DNA of 64,000 nt from Rhodovulum marinum. Its GTDB lineage: Bacteria; Pseudomonadota; Alphaproteobacteria; Rhodobacterales; Rhodobacteraceae. Shown in pieces: positions 43,391 to 52,858 of this stretch. Below the pieces are notes generated by a model, which worked only from the letters and a program-made list of their open reading frames with translations, searched no databases and was not told where the DNA came from. Made by a program: the position numbers and the translations under genes. The DNA is taken from assembly GCF_004343075.1 (NCBI RefSeq), contig NZ_SLXP01000002.1:1-64000 (forward strand). Direction: 5' to 3'. Position 1 is the first letter of the stretch; every line of letters starts with the position of its first letter.

Positions 43391-44008
43391 ATGTCTGGTT
43401 GGGTCACGAACCTGCGGGCTGCCGCTGTTCTGGGGATTGCCGTCGGCCTTTCGGCACCGTGCCAAGCGGCAAGCCTGTCTTTCGACATCCTGGAAAGCGA
43501 CACGGCGGGCTTCTGGACCTACACGTCCACCTTCGCGCTTCCGACAGGGTTTTCAAACGCCACCCTTGCGATCGACTATTTCGCCTCGGATGACCGTGCC
43601 GTCATGGCCCTGAACGGAACCAATGTCGCAAGCGCCGGTTTGTGCCAAACCTGGCGGGGCAACAGCGGCTACATGACTTTCGACGGGTCGACGTTCCAGC
43701 CCTACAGCTTCGATTATTGCCACTACACCGATACCGGCACGGGTCCGGCCAGCTATGCGCCGGTCACCAGTGGTTTCGTGGACGGAACGAACACACTGAC
43801 CTTCTACGTGAACAACACGAACAACCGCATTTACCCCGCCTACATCGTCGATACGGCGGTCGGGTCGGGGGACTATGATAACGTCAAGTTCCGCGGAACG
43901 CTCAGCTACGACATGCCGAACGCCGTTCCGCTTCCCGCCAGCCTTCCGCTGCTTTTGGCAGGTCTTGCCGGGCTTTCGCTGGCCACCCGTCGCCGTCGGA
44001 CCAGCTGA
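43391..44008 (+). CDS. Secreted VPLPA-CTERM protein of unknown function
   Basis: The 205-residue protein has a signal peptide (about 1-27), a beta-rich middle with a lectin/CBM-like look (FDILESDTAGFWTYTSTFALP, FYVNNTNNRIYPAYIV), and a C-terminal VPLPASLPLLLAGLAGLS followed by RRRR. The end is a typical VPLPA-CTERM sorting signal. No enzyme motif is seen. Confidence 0.8.
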   Translation: MSGWVTNLRAAAVLGIAVGLSAPCQAASLSFDILESDTAGFWTYTSTFALPTGFSNATLAIDYFASDDRAVMALNGTNVASAGLCQTWRGNSGYMTFDGSTFQPYSFDYCHYTDTGTGPASYAPVTSGFVDGTNTLTFYVNNTNNRIYPAYIVDTAVGSGDYDNVKFRGTLSYDMPNAVPLPASLPLLLAGLAGLSLATRRRRTS

Positions 44009-44038
44009 ACGAAACCGACAAGGCCGCGGCCGGGGACC

Positions 44039-44470
44039 TCAAACCCCGGCTGCTGCGCCCGTGGCCTGTTCGCGGATGCGTTCGACCATGGCACGCAACC
44101 CGTTCGAGCGCTGCGAGGACAGGTGCTCGTCCAGCCCCAACCGCGCCAGTTCCGCCCCGGCATCGGTCTCCAGCACCTCGGCCACCTTGCGCTCGTCATA
44201 CAGCGCCTTCAGCACCGCGATCAGCCCGCGCACGATCATCGCATCGCTGTCGCCCTTGAACCGATAGATCGCGTCTGCCCCCTGCCCCTCGATATCGGCC
44301 ATCAGCCAGACCTGGCTGGCACAACCGTCGACCTTGGTCGCGGGCACCTTGAAGGCCTCCGCCAGCGGCTCCATGGCGCGGCCCATCTCGATCACGTGGC
44401 GATAGCGGTCCTCCCAATCCTCCAGGAAGTCGAACGTCTCCACGATCTCCTCGAATGCCGCACTTGCCAC
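44039..44470 (-). CDS. sufE: SufE family protein (sulfur acceptor for cysteine desulfurase)
   Basis: The 143-residue protein has the SufE core with the persulfide cysteine in KVDGCASQVWL. SufE takes sulfur from SufS and enhances iron-sulfur cluster assembly. The start is read as GTG 44470, 9 bases after GGAGG, because the ATG further upstream has no coding character. No suf operon is adjacent. Confidence 0.9.
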   Translation of the reverse strand: MASAAFEEIVETFDFLEDWEDRYRHVIEMGRAMEPLAEAFKVPATKVDGCASQVWLMADIEGQGADAIYRFKGDSDAMIVRGLIAVLKALYDERKVAEVLETDAGAELARLGLDEHLSSQRSNGLRAMVERIREQATGAAAGV

Positions 44471-44605
44471 TGTCGATGCCTCCTTGCCGCTGCCTCCCTG
44501 ACTTAGGCCCGCCGCGCGCAAAGGTCCAGCCGCCCGCCTGTCGCGGCTTTTCAAGACCCGCGGTTTCGGCTAACCCAAAGGCAGATTGCAATCCCGGGGG
44601 GCCCG

Positions 44606-45073
44606 ATGCGAGCACCGCTTCTGCTGATCCTGTCGGCCGCGCTGATACTGGGCGGCTGTTCGACGGTGCGGGAATCGCGCCTCAACCCGTTCAACTGGTT
44701 CGGCGGCTCGACCGAGGAAACAGTGACCGTGGCCGCAGGCCGCGCCGTGGTCACCGACCCGCGCCCGCTGGTCGATCTGGTGACCGACATGGCCGTCGAA
44801 CCCACCCCCGGCGGCGCCATCGTGCAGGCCACCGGCCGGCCCCCACGCCAGGGCTACTGGATGGCCGAACTGGTGCGGGACCGGTCCACACCGGGCGACG
44901 ATGGCGTCCTCGTGTTCGATTTCCGCGTCGCCCGACCCGAGGGGCCCACCCGGACCGGCACAGAACCCTCGCGCGAGGTGACCGCGGGCAGCTTCCTGAC
45001 CACGCAGGATCTGGACCGGGTGCGCAGCATCGTCGTGCGCGGCGACCGCAACCAGCGCCGCGCCAGCCGCTAA
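44606..45073 (+). CDS. Predicted outer-membrane lipoprotein of unknown function
   Basis: The 155-residue protein has a signal peptide with lipobox LGGC at about 15-18, followed by STVRESRLNPFNWFGGS. It should be an acylated periplasmic or outer-membrane protein. The remainder is a compact beta-rich domain with no family I can name. Its stop overlaps the stop of the convergent gene. Confidence 0.75.
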   Translation: MRAPLLLILSAALILGGCSTVRESRLNPFNWFGGSTEETVTVAAGRAVVTDPRPLVDLVTDMAVEPTPGGAIVQATGRPPRQGYWMAELVRDRSTPGDDGVLVFDFRVARPEGPTRTGTEPSREVTAGSFLTTQDLDRVRSIVVRGDRNQRRASR

Positions 45074-46116
45074 AGGCCGCGCCCTCGGCCGGCCGGCCGC
45101 CGCCGGCGCACCAGCGCAAGCGATCCCAGCGCGCCCACCAGCAAAGGCAAACCCGCCGGCAGCGGGACCACCTGACCTTCGGGCAGAACCCGCACCGTGG
45201 CCAATGTCAGCGCCGCCTGCGAGAAATCCAGATCGAAACGCGACGATCCGATCGGAAGAAACCCCGACGAGATGCCCGCACAGACGACCACGCAGGCGCG
45301 TCCGCCGATCTCGATCCCGAACTCCGAGGCAAAATCGCCCTCGACCGTGATCCCGCCCAGCGCCAGTTGCCACAGACCCGGCCGCTGCAGGTCAAGAAGG
45401 ACCGACTCCGCCTCGTCAAAGGCGAAACTGCGCGTCACCAGCGTGCCATCCTCGTGGGTCGCGTGCACGGTGCCCAGAAGGTCGCCGAACACCAGTTCGG
45501 ACTCCTGCACTGCGTCCACGGTCGCCCGCGCCCCCCACCGCGTACCCAGCCACGGGTCACGGTAGATCCGACCGGCTTGCGCGATGCGTTCCTCGTCATC
45601 CGCCGCGACGGTCTCGCCGAAGGGCAACAGCCGGACCCCCGAAGTCTCGAGAAACCCGTCGATGTTCAGAAGACGCAGATCGGCCGCGCCGAACAGCTCG
45701 ACCTCCACCTCGGCCTCGACACCGAAGGCCGTCTGGAACGACCCGATCGCGCCGGGCACCTGCAGATCGGGCAAGGGCGCCGGCAAATCGACCACGAAAG
45801 GCGCAAATGACAGCGAAACCGGCGTCATTGCCGCCGCCGAAAAGGTCACCACATCCGGATGCTCGACCTGAAGACGCGCCTGCACTGCGGCCTCGACGCT
45901 CCCCGCGCTCGCGCGCGCCTGGTAATGCACCTCGGCCAGCGACCGGACGCCGAAACTGTCCGGTCCGATCTGGAAATCCCCGATCGGCGCCCCCCCGAAC
46001 AACGAGGCAGACGCTGTCAACGCCACGTCCCCCGTGATCGTCGCGGCCTGCGCGTACGCCGCCGAAAGCCAGACCCCCACCGCCACCGCAGCGCGCACAG
46101 CCCAATTTCCCGCCAT
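45070..46116 (-). CDS. Secreted VPLPA-CTERM protein of unknown function
   Basis: The 348-residue protein has a signal peptide (MAGNWAVRAAVAVGVWLSAAYA), a long beta-rich body, and a C-terminal VVPLPAGLPLLVGALGSLAL followed by VRRRR. The sorting signal marks it for exosortase processing. ATG 46116 follows GGGGAG. There is no recognisable enzyme domain; filamentous or extracellular-matrix roles are possible. Confidence 0.8.
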   Translation of the reverse strand: MAGNWAVRAAVAVGVWLSAAYAQAATITGDVALTASASLFGGAPIGDFQIGPDSFGVRSLAEVHYQARASAGSVEAAVQARLQVEHPDVVTFSAAAMTPVSLSFAPFVVDLPAPLPDLQVPGAIGSFQTAFGVEAEVEVELFGAADLRLLNIDGFLETSGVRLLPFGETVAADDEERIAQAGRIYRDPWLGTRWGARATVDAVQESELVFGDLLGTVHATHEDGTLVTRSFAFDEAESVLLDLQRPGLWQLALGGITVEGDFASEFGIEIGGRACVVVCAGISSGFLPIGSSRFDLDFSQAALTLATVRVLPEGQVVPLPAGLPLLVGALGSLALVRRRRPAGRGRGL

Positions 46117-46248
46117 CTCCCCTCTCCCCGGTTCGATCCCAACCGGTTCAGCATCGGCACGCGCAACAAGGTGGGCATTGATAAGTGTCAAGCCGCCAGC
46201 CACCTGCGACGGGGGCACAGGCCCGCCCGGCCGGGTGGTCCCGCTGTC

Positions 46249-46269
46249 TTTTTCTTGGTCCAAATACTC
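46249..46269. repeat. Dispersed TTTTTCTTGG element, copy 2
   Basis: TTTTTCTTGGTCCAAATACT and the next base differ from the copy at 39309 at one position of 21. It lies downstream of the rnd gene and upstream of the VPLPA-CTERM gene start. Its second-copy hairpins are not conserved. Confidence 0.55.
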
Positions 46270-46304
46270 GAAGGGCGCAGGGCACGCCGCCTGGCGCTGC
46301 GCGG

Positions 46305-47468
46305 CTACAGCGCGACAACCTCTACGCTGCTGCCCCGGGCCGCCAGCGCGATCTCGCCCGCGCACAGACGCAGTGCGTCCTGCCCGAACACCTCGCGCCG
46401 CCACCCCTTGAGCGCGGCGACATCGCGCTCGCCGGCGGCGATCAGGTCCAGGTCCGAGGATGTCGCGATCAACTTCTGCGCCACGCCGGCCTCTTCCGAC
46501 TTGGCCTTCAGCAGCACCCGCAGCAGATCGGCCAGCGCCGGGTTCACCTGCAGCTTGGCATTGATCCGCGGCAGCTTGGGGTGATCCTCGGGCGCCATGT
46601 CCTGCGCCGTCTTCACCGCCGCGATGATGCCATCCGCGATATCGCCGCGCCGCGCCTCGCGCAGCAACAGCCGCGACCGGCCCAGTTCTTCGATGGTCTG
46701 CGGCCGGGTCGAGGCCAGTTCCAGCAGCGCATCGTCCTTGAACACCCGGTTGCGCGGGATGTTGCGCGCCTGGGCATAACCTTCGCGGAACCGCGCCAGT
46801 TCCCGCACCACCGCCAGGAACTTGCCCGAATTGGTGCGCGTCTTGACCCGCTTCCACGCCTCCGAAGGCCGCACGATATAGGTTTCCGGGTCGGTCAGCA
46901 CCCCCAGTTCCTCGTGCAGCCACTTGGCGCGGCCCGTCCGGTCCAGATCGGCCGACAGATATTCATAGATCACCCGCAGATGGGTGACGTCGGCCAGCGC
47001 ATAGGTCTTTTGCGCCTCGGACAACGGCCGGCGCGACCAGTCGGTGAACCGCGAGGTCTTGTCGAGATTGGCCTTGGCGATCTTGCGCACCAAGGTCTCG
47101 TAGCCCACCTGCTCGCCGAACCCGCAGACCATGGCCGCCACCTGGGTGTCGAACAGCGGTTCGGGAAAGACCTTGCCTTCGGTAAAGAAGATTTCCAGGT
47201 CCTGCCGCGCAGCGTGGAACACCTTGACCACGTCGCGGTTGCGGAACAGCTCGTAAAGCGGGTCCAGGGACAGATCGCCGGCCAGCGGATCGACCAGCAC
47301 CGCCTCGCCCTCGGGACCGTCCGTGGCCGGAATCGCCAGCTGAACCAGGCAAAGCTTGGCGTAATAGGTGCGTTCGCGCAGGAACTCGGTGTCGATGGTG
47401 ACGTAAGGCGACTGCGCGGCCGCCTTGCAGAATTCGGCCAACGCCTCGGTGGTGGTCAATGTCTTCAT
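46305..47468 (-). CDS. rnd: Ribonuclease D
   Basis: The 387-residue 3'-5' exoribonuclease trims tRNA precursors. The DEDD motifs are present: VTIDTEFLRERTYY (Exo I), VFHAARQDLEIF (Exo II) and YALADVTHL (Exo III). Two C-terminal HRDC-type helical regions follow. ATG 47468 (MKTLTTTEAL) is chosen as the family start; the open frame upstream is not coding-like. Confidence 0.94.
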   Translation of the reverse strand: MKTLTTTEALAEFCKAAAQSPYVTIDTEFLRERTYYAKLCLVQLAIPATDGPEGEAVLVDPLAGDLSLDPLYELFRNRDVVKVFHAARQDLEIFFTEGKVFPEPLFDTQVAAMVCGFGEQVGYETLVRKIAKANLDKTSRFTDWSRRPLSEAQKTYALADVTHLRVIYEYLSADLDRTGRAKWLHEELGVLTDPETYIVRPSEAWKRVKTRTNSGKFLAVVRELARFREGYAQARNIPRNRVFKDDALLELASTRPQTIEELGRSRLLLREARRGDIADGIIAAVKTAQDMAPEDHPKLPRINAKLQVNPALADLLRVLLKAKSEEAGVAQKLIATSSDLDLIAAGERDVAALKGWRREVFGQDALRLCAGEIALAARGSSVEVVAL

Positions 47469-47642
47469 CTGCGCCCGTGTCCTGCTGCGTTCATGCGCAA
47501 TCCCGGTCCCGTCCTGCCCCGCCTCCTGATAAAGAAAGCCCGAAGCCTTGGAAAGGGTTCTTCGCCCGGCGCATGCGATTGGCGAAATCCCTTCCGGTAT
47601 CACGGGATTGACCGCCGCCGCCTGCCCGCCGGCCAAAGCCGG

Positions 47643-48233
47643 TCAGGGCAGGGTCACCAGCGTGCGATCACCGGCGGCAAAGCGGCGCAACACGGCGGGG
47701 TAAAGCCGGTGCTCCATCGTCAGAACGCGCGCGGCCAACGCCTCGGGCGTGTCCCCGGACAAGACCGGCACCCGCGCCTGGCCCAGGATCGGCCCGCCGT
47801 CCAGCTCGGCCGTCACCTCGTGGACGGAACACCCCGCCTCGGCATCCCCCGCGGCAATGGCGCGGGCATGGGTGTCGAGACCACGGTATTTCGGCAAGAG
47901 CGACGGGTGGATGTTCAACATGCGCCCGGCATAATGGTCGATGAAAAGCGGCGTCAGGATCCGCATGAACCCCGCCAGCGCAAGGATGTCCGGCGCATAT
48001 TCGTCGATCTTCGAAATCAGTTCACTTTCAAAGGCTTGCCGGTCGCTCTTGAAATCGCGGTGATCGACGACCTCGGTGGGGATCCCCATCGCCTCGGCCC
48101 GGGCCAGCCCGCCCGCACCCGGCACGTTCGACAGCACCAGCACGGGGCGCGCGGGGTGATCGCCCGCCATGCTCTCGGCCAGCGCCACCATGTTGGAACC
48201 GCCACCCGAGATCAGGATCGCGACGCGTTTCAC
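47643..48233 (-). CDS. purN: Phosphoribosylglycinamide formyltransferase
   Basis: The 196-residue enzyme adds a formyl group from 10-formyl-THF to GAR. The N-terminal [13 protein letters not shown] and the catalytic block [21 protein letters not shown] are intact. It starts with GTG 48233, overlapping the stop of purM, so the pair is translationally coupled. Confidence 0.95.
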   Translation of the reverse strand: MKRVAILISGGGSNMVALAESMAGDHPARPVLVLSNVPGAGGLARAEAMGIPTEVVDHRDFKSDRQAFESELISKIDEYAPDILALAGFMRILTPLFIDHYAGRMLNIHPSLLPKYRGLDTHARAIAAGDAEAGCSVHEVTAELDGGPILGQARVPVLSGDTPEALAARVLTMEHRLYPAVLRRFAAGDRTLVTLP

Positions 48234-49276
48234 AACAGCGCGCCCCGGTAGACCACTCCCTGCCCCGGCATCACCCGGCCGATCTCGAATACCGTCTCGC
48301 CCTCGCCGGTCAACAGCTCCGCGATGGCGCCTGCCCGGTCGGGCGCGACAGCCAGCACCATGCCGATCCCCGCGTTGAAGGTCTTGAGCAGTTCCGCCTC
48401 GGCCATGCCCGCGGTCTCGGCCAGCCAGCGGAACACCGGCGCCAGGTCCCAGGCCGACAGGTCGATCTCGGCGCCCAGCCCCTCAGGCAGGACACGCGGC
48501 AGGTTCTCGGTCAGCCCGCCGCCGGTGATATGGGCCAGCGCATGCACACCCCCCGCCCGCACCGCCGCCAGCGCCGGTTTCACGTAAAGCCGCGTCGGCG
48601 TCAGCAGGGCCGCGCCCAGCGCGCCCTCGGCAAAGGGCGCGGGCGCATCCCAGCCCAGCCCGGCCAGGTCCACCACCTTGCGCACCAGCGAATAGCCGTT
48701 CGAATGCACCCCGTCGGACGCCAGCCCCAGCAGCACGTCGCCCTGGGCCACGCCCGCGGGCAGATCCTTGCCCCGCTCCATCGCGCCGACGGCGAACCCC
48801 GCAAGGTCGAAATCGCCATCGTGATACATGCCCGGCATTTCCGCCGTCTCGCCCCCGATCAGCGCACATCCCGCGCGCGCACAGCCCTCGGCGATGCCCT
48901 CGATCACGCTTGCCGCCTCGTCGACCGACAGCTTGCCGGTGGCGAAATAGTCGAGAAAGAACAAGGGCTCGGCCCCTTGGCAGACCAGGTCGTTCACACA
49001 CATCGCGACCAGGTCGATGCCCACGCCGCCGACCTCGCCGGTGTCGATGGCGATCCGCAGCTTGGTGCCCACACCGTCGGTCGCGGCCACCAGCACCGGG
49101 TCGGCATAGCCTGCCGCCTTCAGGTCGAACAGCGCGCCAAAGCCCCCCAGCCCGGCCATCACACCGGCCCGCGCCGTGCGCTTGGCGGCCGGCTTGATCC
49201 GCTCGACAAGCGCGTTGCCCGCGTCGATATCCACGCCCGCCTCGGCGTAGGTCAGGCCATTCTTGCGCTCGGTCAT
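48230..49276 (-). CDS. purM: Phosphoribosylformylglycinamidine cyclo-ligase
   Basis: The 348-residue AIR synthetase closes the imidazole ring in purine synthesis. [12 protein letters not shown] and [15 protein letters not shown] are the nucleotide-binding hallmarks, with [16 protein letters not shown] in the C-terminal domain. ATG 49276 gives the family length. It forms an operon with purN, separate from the purC-S-Q cluster 12 kb away. Confidence 0.95.
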   Translation of the reverse strand: MTERKNGLTYAEAGVDIDAGNALVERIKPAAKRTARAGVMAGLGGFGALFDLKAAGYADPVLVAATDGVGTKLRIAIDTGEVGGVGIDLVAMCVNDLVCQGAEPLFFLDYFATGKLSVDEAASVIEGIAEGCARAGCALIGGETAEMPGMYHDGDFDLAGFAVGAMERGKDLPAGVAQGDVLLGLASDGVHSNGYSLVRKVVDLAGLGWDAPAPFAEGALGAALLTPTRLYVKPALAAVRAGGVHALAHITGGGLTENLPRVLPEGLGAEIDLSAWDLAPVFRWLAETAGMAEAELLKTFNAGIGMVLAVAPDRAGAIAELLTGEGETVFEIGRVMPGQGVVYRGALL

Positions 49277-49381
49277 CGGTGCCCCTCCGTTAGGTCGGGG
49301 CAGCGTTAGCCGATCCCCCGCGCGCTGTCCACGGCCCGGCTTGACGGTCCTTGCCGGTCTGCTACTCAGGGACACACGGTC

Positions 49382-49455
49382 GGGCCTGTAGCTCAATTGG
49401 TCAGAGCAGAGCGCTCATAACGCTTTGGTTGGGGGTTCGAGTCCCTCCGGGCCTA
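49382..49455 (+). tRNA. tRNA with CAT anticodon (probably tRNA-Ile2, else elongator Met)
   Basis: The cloverleaf has GGGCCTG pairing with CGGGCCT (two G-U pairs), a D-arm GCTCAATTGGTCAGAGC, anticodon loop CTCATAA, and T-arm GGGGG/CCCTC. The anticodon stem and the following CTTTGGTT resemble the lysidine-modified isoleucine tRNA more than elongator methionine; it lacks initiator features. The 3' end reads ACCG, so CCA is not encoded, unlike the other two tRNAs in the window. Confidence 0.88.
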
Positions 49456-49529
49456 CCGTCCGATCCCGCCCTGCCGCACATCGCTGCCACAGACGTGGCC
49501 GCAGGTGCCTGCGACAACCTGAACATGTG

Positions 49530-49550
49530 CTTTCTCAAAACTGTCACCCT
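49530..49550 (+). promoter_or_regulatory. Degenerate Pho-box-like pair upstream of the alkaline phosphatase gene
   Basis: CTGTCAC at 49541-49547 has a degenerate copy CTTTCTC exactly 11 bp upstream (49530-49536), the spacing of PhoB half-sites. It lies about 110 bp before the phosphatase ATG. The second half-site matches in five of seven bases only, so this is tentative. Confidence 0.3.
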
Positions 49551-49658
49551 CGGGACGAGTGATCGTTACACGAGGGCGCAACTTTCTGCCCGCGCGCCGC
49601 CCGAACCGCGTTCAGCGCGACCGCATGGCCTTTGTCATATTCAACGCACGAGGACAGA

Positions 49659-51152
49659 ATGTCGTTCATCCTTTCGCGCCGCGCGCTTCTCGCGGCTTCG
49701 GCTTCCCTTGCCCTTGCAGCCCCCCTGACCGCCACGGCCGGCACGATCGGGGCCGCCGACAACGTGTTCCTGTTCATCTCCGATGGCGCGTCCTGGGGCA
49801 CCTGGGACATGGCAAGTTACTGGCAATACGGCGAAAAGGGGAAGCAGCCCTATGACGGCTTCGACGTCAAGATGGGCATGACGACCGAACCCGCCTCGGC
49901 CACGCCACGGACCTATGACCCGGACGCGGCCTGGGACACGACCGCCACGGGCGACGCCGACTATTTCGCCGGATACAAGACCATCAAGCAGGGCGCGACC
50001 GACAGCGCCGCCGCCGGCACCGCGCTGGCCACCGGCGAAAAGACCTATAACGGCCGCATCGACGTCGACACCGAGGACAGCCCGCTGCCCTTCATCAGCC
50101 AGGCGATGAAAGAGGCCGGGAAATCCGTCGGCGTGCTGTCGAGCGTGCCGATCAGCCATGCCACGCCGGCCACCTTCGGCGCCCAGAACATCAGCCGCAA
50201 CAACTACACCGAGATCGCCAACCAGATGATCATGGAAGGCACGATCGACGTGCTGATGGGCGGCGGCAACCCGCTTTACGACGACGAAGGCAACCTGCGC
50301 ACCACACCAAGATACAACCGGATCTCGGAAGCGGACTGGACCGCCTTGAACGGCGCCGGCGCACCGATGACGCTGATCCAGGCCAAGGACGATTTCGAGG
50401 CGATCGCCAATGGCACGCTCGACATCGACGGCCGCGTCATCGGCATGCCGCAGGTCGGTGACACGCTTCAGGCCAACCGCGACGCCACGCTGATGGGCAG
50501 CGATCCGGCCAATCCCAGTGGCGTGGCCTTCATCGAGTCGGTGCCCACGCTGGAAACCATGACGCGGGCGGCGCTCAACCTGCTCGGTGACGACCCGGAC
50601 GGGATGTTCCTTATGGTCGAGGGCGGCGCGGTCGACTGGGCGGCGCATGCCAACGATACCGGGCGCATCATCGAAGAACAGGTCGACTTCAACAACGCGG
50701 TGGCCGCGGCGATCGGCTGGATCGAGGCCAACTCGTCCTGGGAAGACAGCCTGATGATCGTGCTGACCGACCACGGCAACGGCATGCCGATGGGCCCGGA
50801 CTCCGACACCATCGCGTTCCAGCCGATCGAGAACAACGGCGCGGGCAACCTGCCGGGCGTGCTTTGGCACCATGGCACCCACACCACCGAGAACACGCTG
50901 CTCTGGGCCCATGGCGCGGGGTCGGACCTTTTCGCCGATCATGTCGTCGGCACCGATCCCTTCCTGAACTCGATCCTGGGCTTCAACGACGGCAGCTATA
51001 TCCAGAACAACGCGGTGGGCCGGATCATGGCCGACGCCGCGGGGGTCGATCTCACCCCCGTTTCGGCGGTTCCGCTGCCGGCGGGCATCTGGCTCTTCGG
51101 CTCGGGGCTGGTTCTCTTGGCCGGCCTGCGCCGCCGGGCGGGCGCGTCCTGA
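49659..51152 (+). CDS. Alkaline phosphatase with Tat-like signal and VPLPA-CTERM anchor
   Basis: The 497-residue protein belongs to the PhoA superfamily: metal Asp in FLFISDGAS, nucleophile S116 in GATDSAAAGTALATG, and further metal ligands in EGGAVDWAAHAND and LTDHGNG. The N-terminus (LSRRALLAASASLALAAP) fits a Tat signal, and the C-terminus is VPLPAGIWLFGSGLVLLAGL followed by RRR. It should be a surface-bound phosphomonoesterase. ATG 49659 follows GAGGA. Confidence 0.9.
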   Translation: MSFILSRRALLAASASLALAAPLTATAGTIGAADNVFLFISDGASWGTWDMASYWQYGEKGKQPYDGFDVKMGMTTEPASATPRTYDPDAAWDTTATGDADYFAGYKTIKQGATDSAAAGTALATGEKTYNGRIDVDTEDSPLPFISQAMKEAGKSVGVLSSVPISHATPATFGAQNISRNNYTEIANQMIMEGTIDVLMGGGNPLYDDEGNLRTTPRYNRISEADWTALNGAGAPMTLIQAKDDFEAIANGTLDIDGRVIGMPQVGDTLQANRDATLMGSDPANPSGVAFIESVPTLETMTRAALNLLGDDPDGMFLMVEGGAVDWAAHANDTGRIIEEQVDFNNAVAAAIGWIEANSSWEDSLMIVLTDHGNGMPMGPDSDTIAFQPIENNGAGNLPGVLWHHGTHTTENTLLWAHGAGSDLFADHVVGTDPFLNSILGFNDGSYIQNNAVGRIMADAAGVDLTPVSAVPLPAGIWLFGSGLVLLAGLRRRAGAS

Positions 51153-51309
51153 CCGCGGCCTGCGCCGTCCAGACGCCCTGATTCCCGTCGTGCCGCCGCG
51201 CCCCAGCGGCGGCACCTGCCCGCCGGGGCGGCCGGGCACTTATTTCTTGTGCCCGCCGCCGGTTTCTGCATCCTTCCCGGAAAACGAACCAACGGGAGGA
51301 GGAGACCCC

Positions 51310-52302
51310 ATGAAACATCTGGTGTTCGGCACCGTTTCGGCTGCCGCGATCGCTCTTGGAACGCTGGCCGCGAATGCCGCCGAGACGACGCTGCGAATCT
51401 CGCTGCAATTGCCGCTGAAATCCCACCTCGGGCAGAACCTCGTGCTGTTCAAGGACCAGGTGGAATCGGCCTCGAACGGCGATATCGCGGTTGAAATCTA
51501 TGACTCGGCCCAACTCTACAAGGACAACGAGGTGCCCCAGGCCGTCGGCTCGGGCTCGATCGAGATGGGGGTGGCCTCGCTGACCCGCTACGTGGGCGAT
51601 GCGCCCATCGTCGACATCTTCTACCAGCCGTTCCTGTTCGACACCGAAGCCAAGGTGCGCAAGGCCGTCGCGCCGGGCAGCCCCGTGCGCCAGCCCATCG
51701 ACGACGCCATCGCCGAGACCGGGTCAACCGTGCTCTGGTGGCAGGCCTATGGCGGCGCGATCATGTTGTCGAACGGCGGGCAGATCAAAGGCCCCGACGA
51801 CCTCAAGGGCAAGAAGGTCCGCGTCTTCGGCAAGACGCTAGGCGAATTCGTCGAGGCCGCGGGCGGCGCGCCGACGATCATCTCGGGGTCCGAACAATAC
51901 CTCGCCTACCAGCGCGGCACGGTCGATGTCGGCATGACCGGCGTCTCGGGCGTGCAGTCGCGCAAACTGTGGGAGGTGATGGACACGATCACCGTCACCA
52001 ACAACGCCGATATCGAGTTCATCGTGGTGGTGAACACCGACTTCTGGAACGGCCTGCCCGAGGAACACCGCGCGATCATCGCCGAGGCCGCCAGGATGGC
52101 CGAGGACACGGTGCGCGACGAGATGTCGAACATCGAAGCCACCGCCTTCGCCGAGGCGGAACAGAACGGCATGACGATCTACACGCCCACCGAAGACGAG
52201 ATGGCGGCGTGGAAAGCCGCCTCGCAACCGGTCTACGACGCTTTCATCGAACGCACCGGCGACACCGGCCGCGCGATGCTCGAGGCCGCCCAGTCGTTCT
52301 GA
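51310..52302 (+). CDS. TRAP transporter substrate-binding protein (DctP family)
   Basis: The 330-residue protein has a signal peptide (MKHLVFGTVSAAAIALGTLAANA) and DctP features: LRISLQLPLKSHLGQNLVLF at the start and the conserved carboxylate-binding arginine region KKVRVFGKTLGEFVEA. It binds an organic acid in the periplasm. It is followed by the dctQ- and dctM-type membrane genes, completing a TRAP system. The ligand is unknown. Confidence 0.92.
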   Translation: MKHLVFGTVSAAAIALGTLAANAAETTLRISLQLPLKSHLGQNLVLFKDQVESASNGDIAVEIYDSAQLYKDNEVPQAVGSGSIEMGVASLTRYVGDAPIVDIFYQPFLFDTEAKVRKAVAPGSPVRQPIDDAIAETGSTVLWWQAYGGAIMLSNGGQIKGPDDLKGKKVRVFGKTLGEFVEAAGGAPTIISGSEQYLAYQRGTVDVGMTGVSGVQSRKLWEVMDTITVTNNADIEFIVVVNTDFWNGLPEEHRAIIAEAARMAEDTVRDEMSNIEATAFAEAEQNGMTIYTPTEDEMAAWKAASQPVYDAFIERTGDTGRAMLEAAQSF

Positions 52303-52360
52303 TCCGACACCGGCCCGCCGTCCCGTCGCGGCGGGCCGATCCCTTTCCGAAAGACCGCCG

Positions 52361-52858
52361 ATGCGCCTTTTCGACGCCGTGGAACTTCTGGCCGCGCGGT
52401 TCGCCGCCCTGCTTCTGGTCGCGACCGGGGCGATGCTCAGCTACGAGGTGGTCGCGCGCTATTTCTTCACCCAACCCACGATCTGGGCGGCCGAGCTCAG
52501 CCAGCTTTGCCTGATCTGGGCCTGTCCGCTGGCCGCGCCCTGGGTCCTGTCGGCACGCCGCCACATCCGGGTAACGGCGGTCACGCAATTGCTGCCCTTT
52601 GGCCTGCGCCGGATGCTGGAGGTGGCGGCCATGCTTGTGATCGCCGGGTTCAGCGGGGTCGTTCTGTGGTTCGGCTTCGGCATCTTCCACGACAGCTGGG
52701 TGCGCGGGCGCACGACCGGCACCATGCTGGACCTGCCCGCCTGGCTGCCCGAGGCGGCGATCCCGGCGGGCTTCGCGCTGCTCACCGTCTCGGCCCTGGG
52801 CAACGCCTGGCGCGCCGCGACCGGCCCCCTGCCCGCCGAGGGGGAGATGATGGAATGA
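52361..52858 (+). CDS. TRAP transporter small permease (DctQ family)
   Basis: The 165-residue protein has four membrane segments and the DctQ pattern SYEVVARYFFTQPTIWAAELSQ. It pairs with the large permease to form the membrane part of the TRAP system. Its stop overlaps the start of the large-permease gene. Confidence 0.92.
   Translation: MRLFDAVELLAARFAALLLVATGAMLSYEVVARYFFTQPTIWAAELSQLCLIWACPLAAPWVLSARRHIRVTAVTQLLPFGLRRMLEVAAMLVIAGFSGVVLWFGFGIFHDSWVRGRTTGTMLDLPAWLPEAAIPAGFALLTVSALGNAWRAATGPLPAEGEMME

Noticed and set aside
49382-49455. Initiator tRNA-Met
   Set aside because: The anticodon stem lacks the run of three G-C pairs and there is no 1-72 mismatch of the initiator type.
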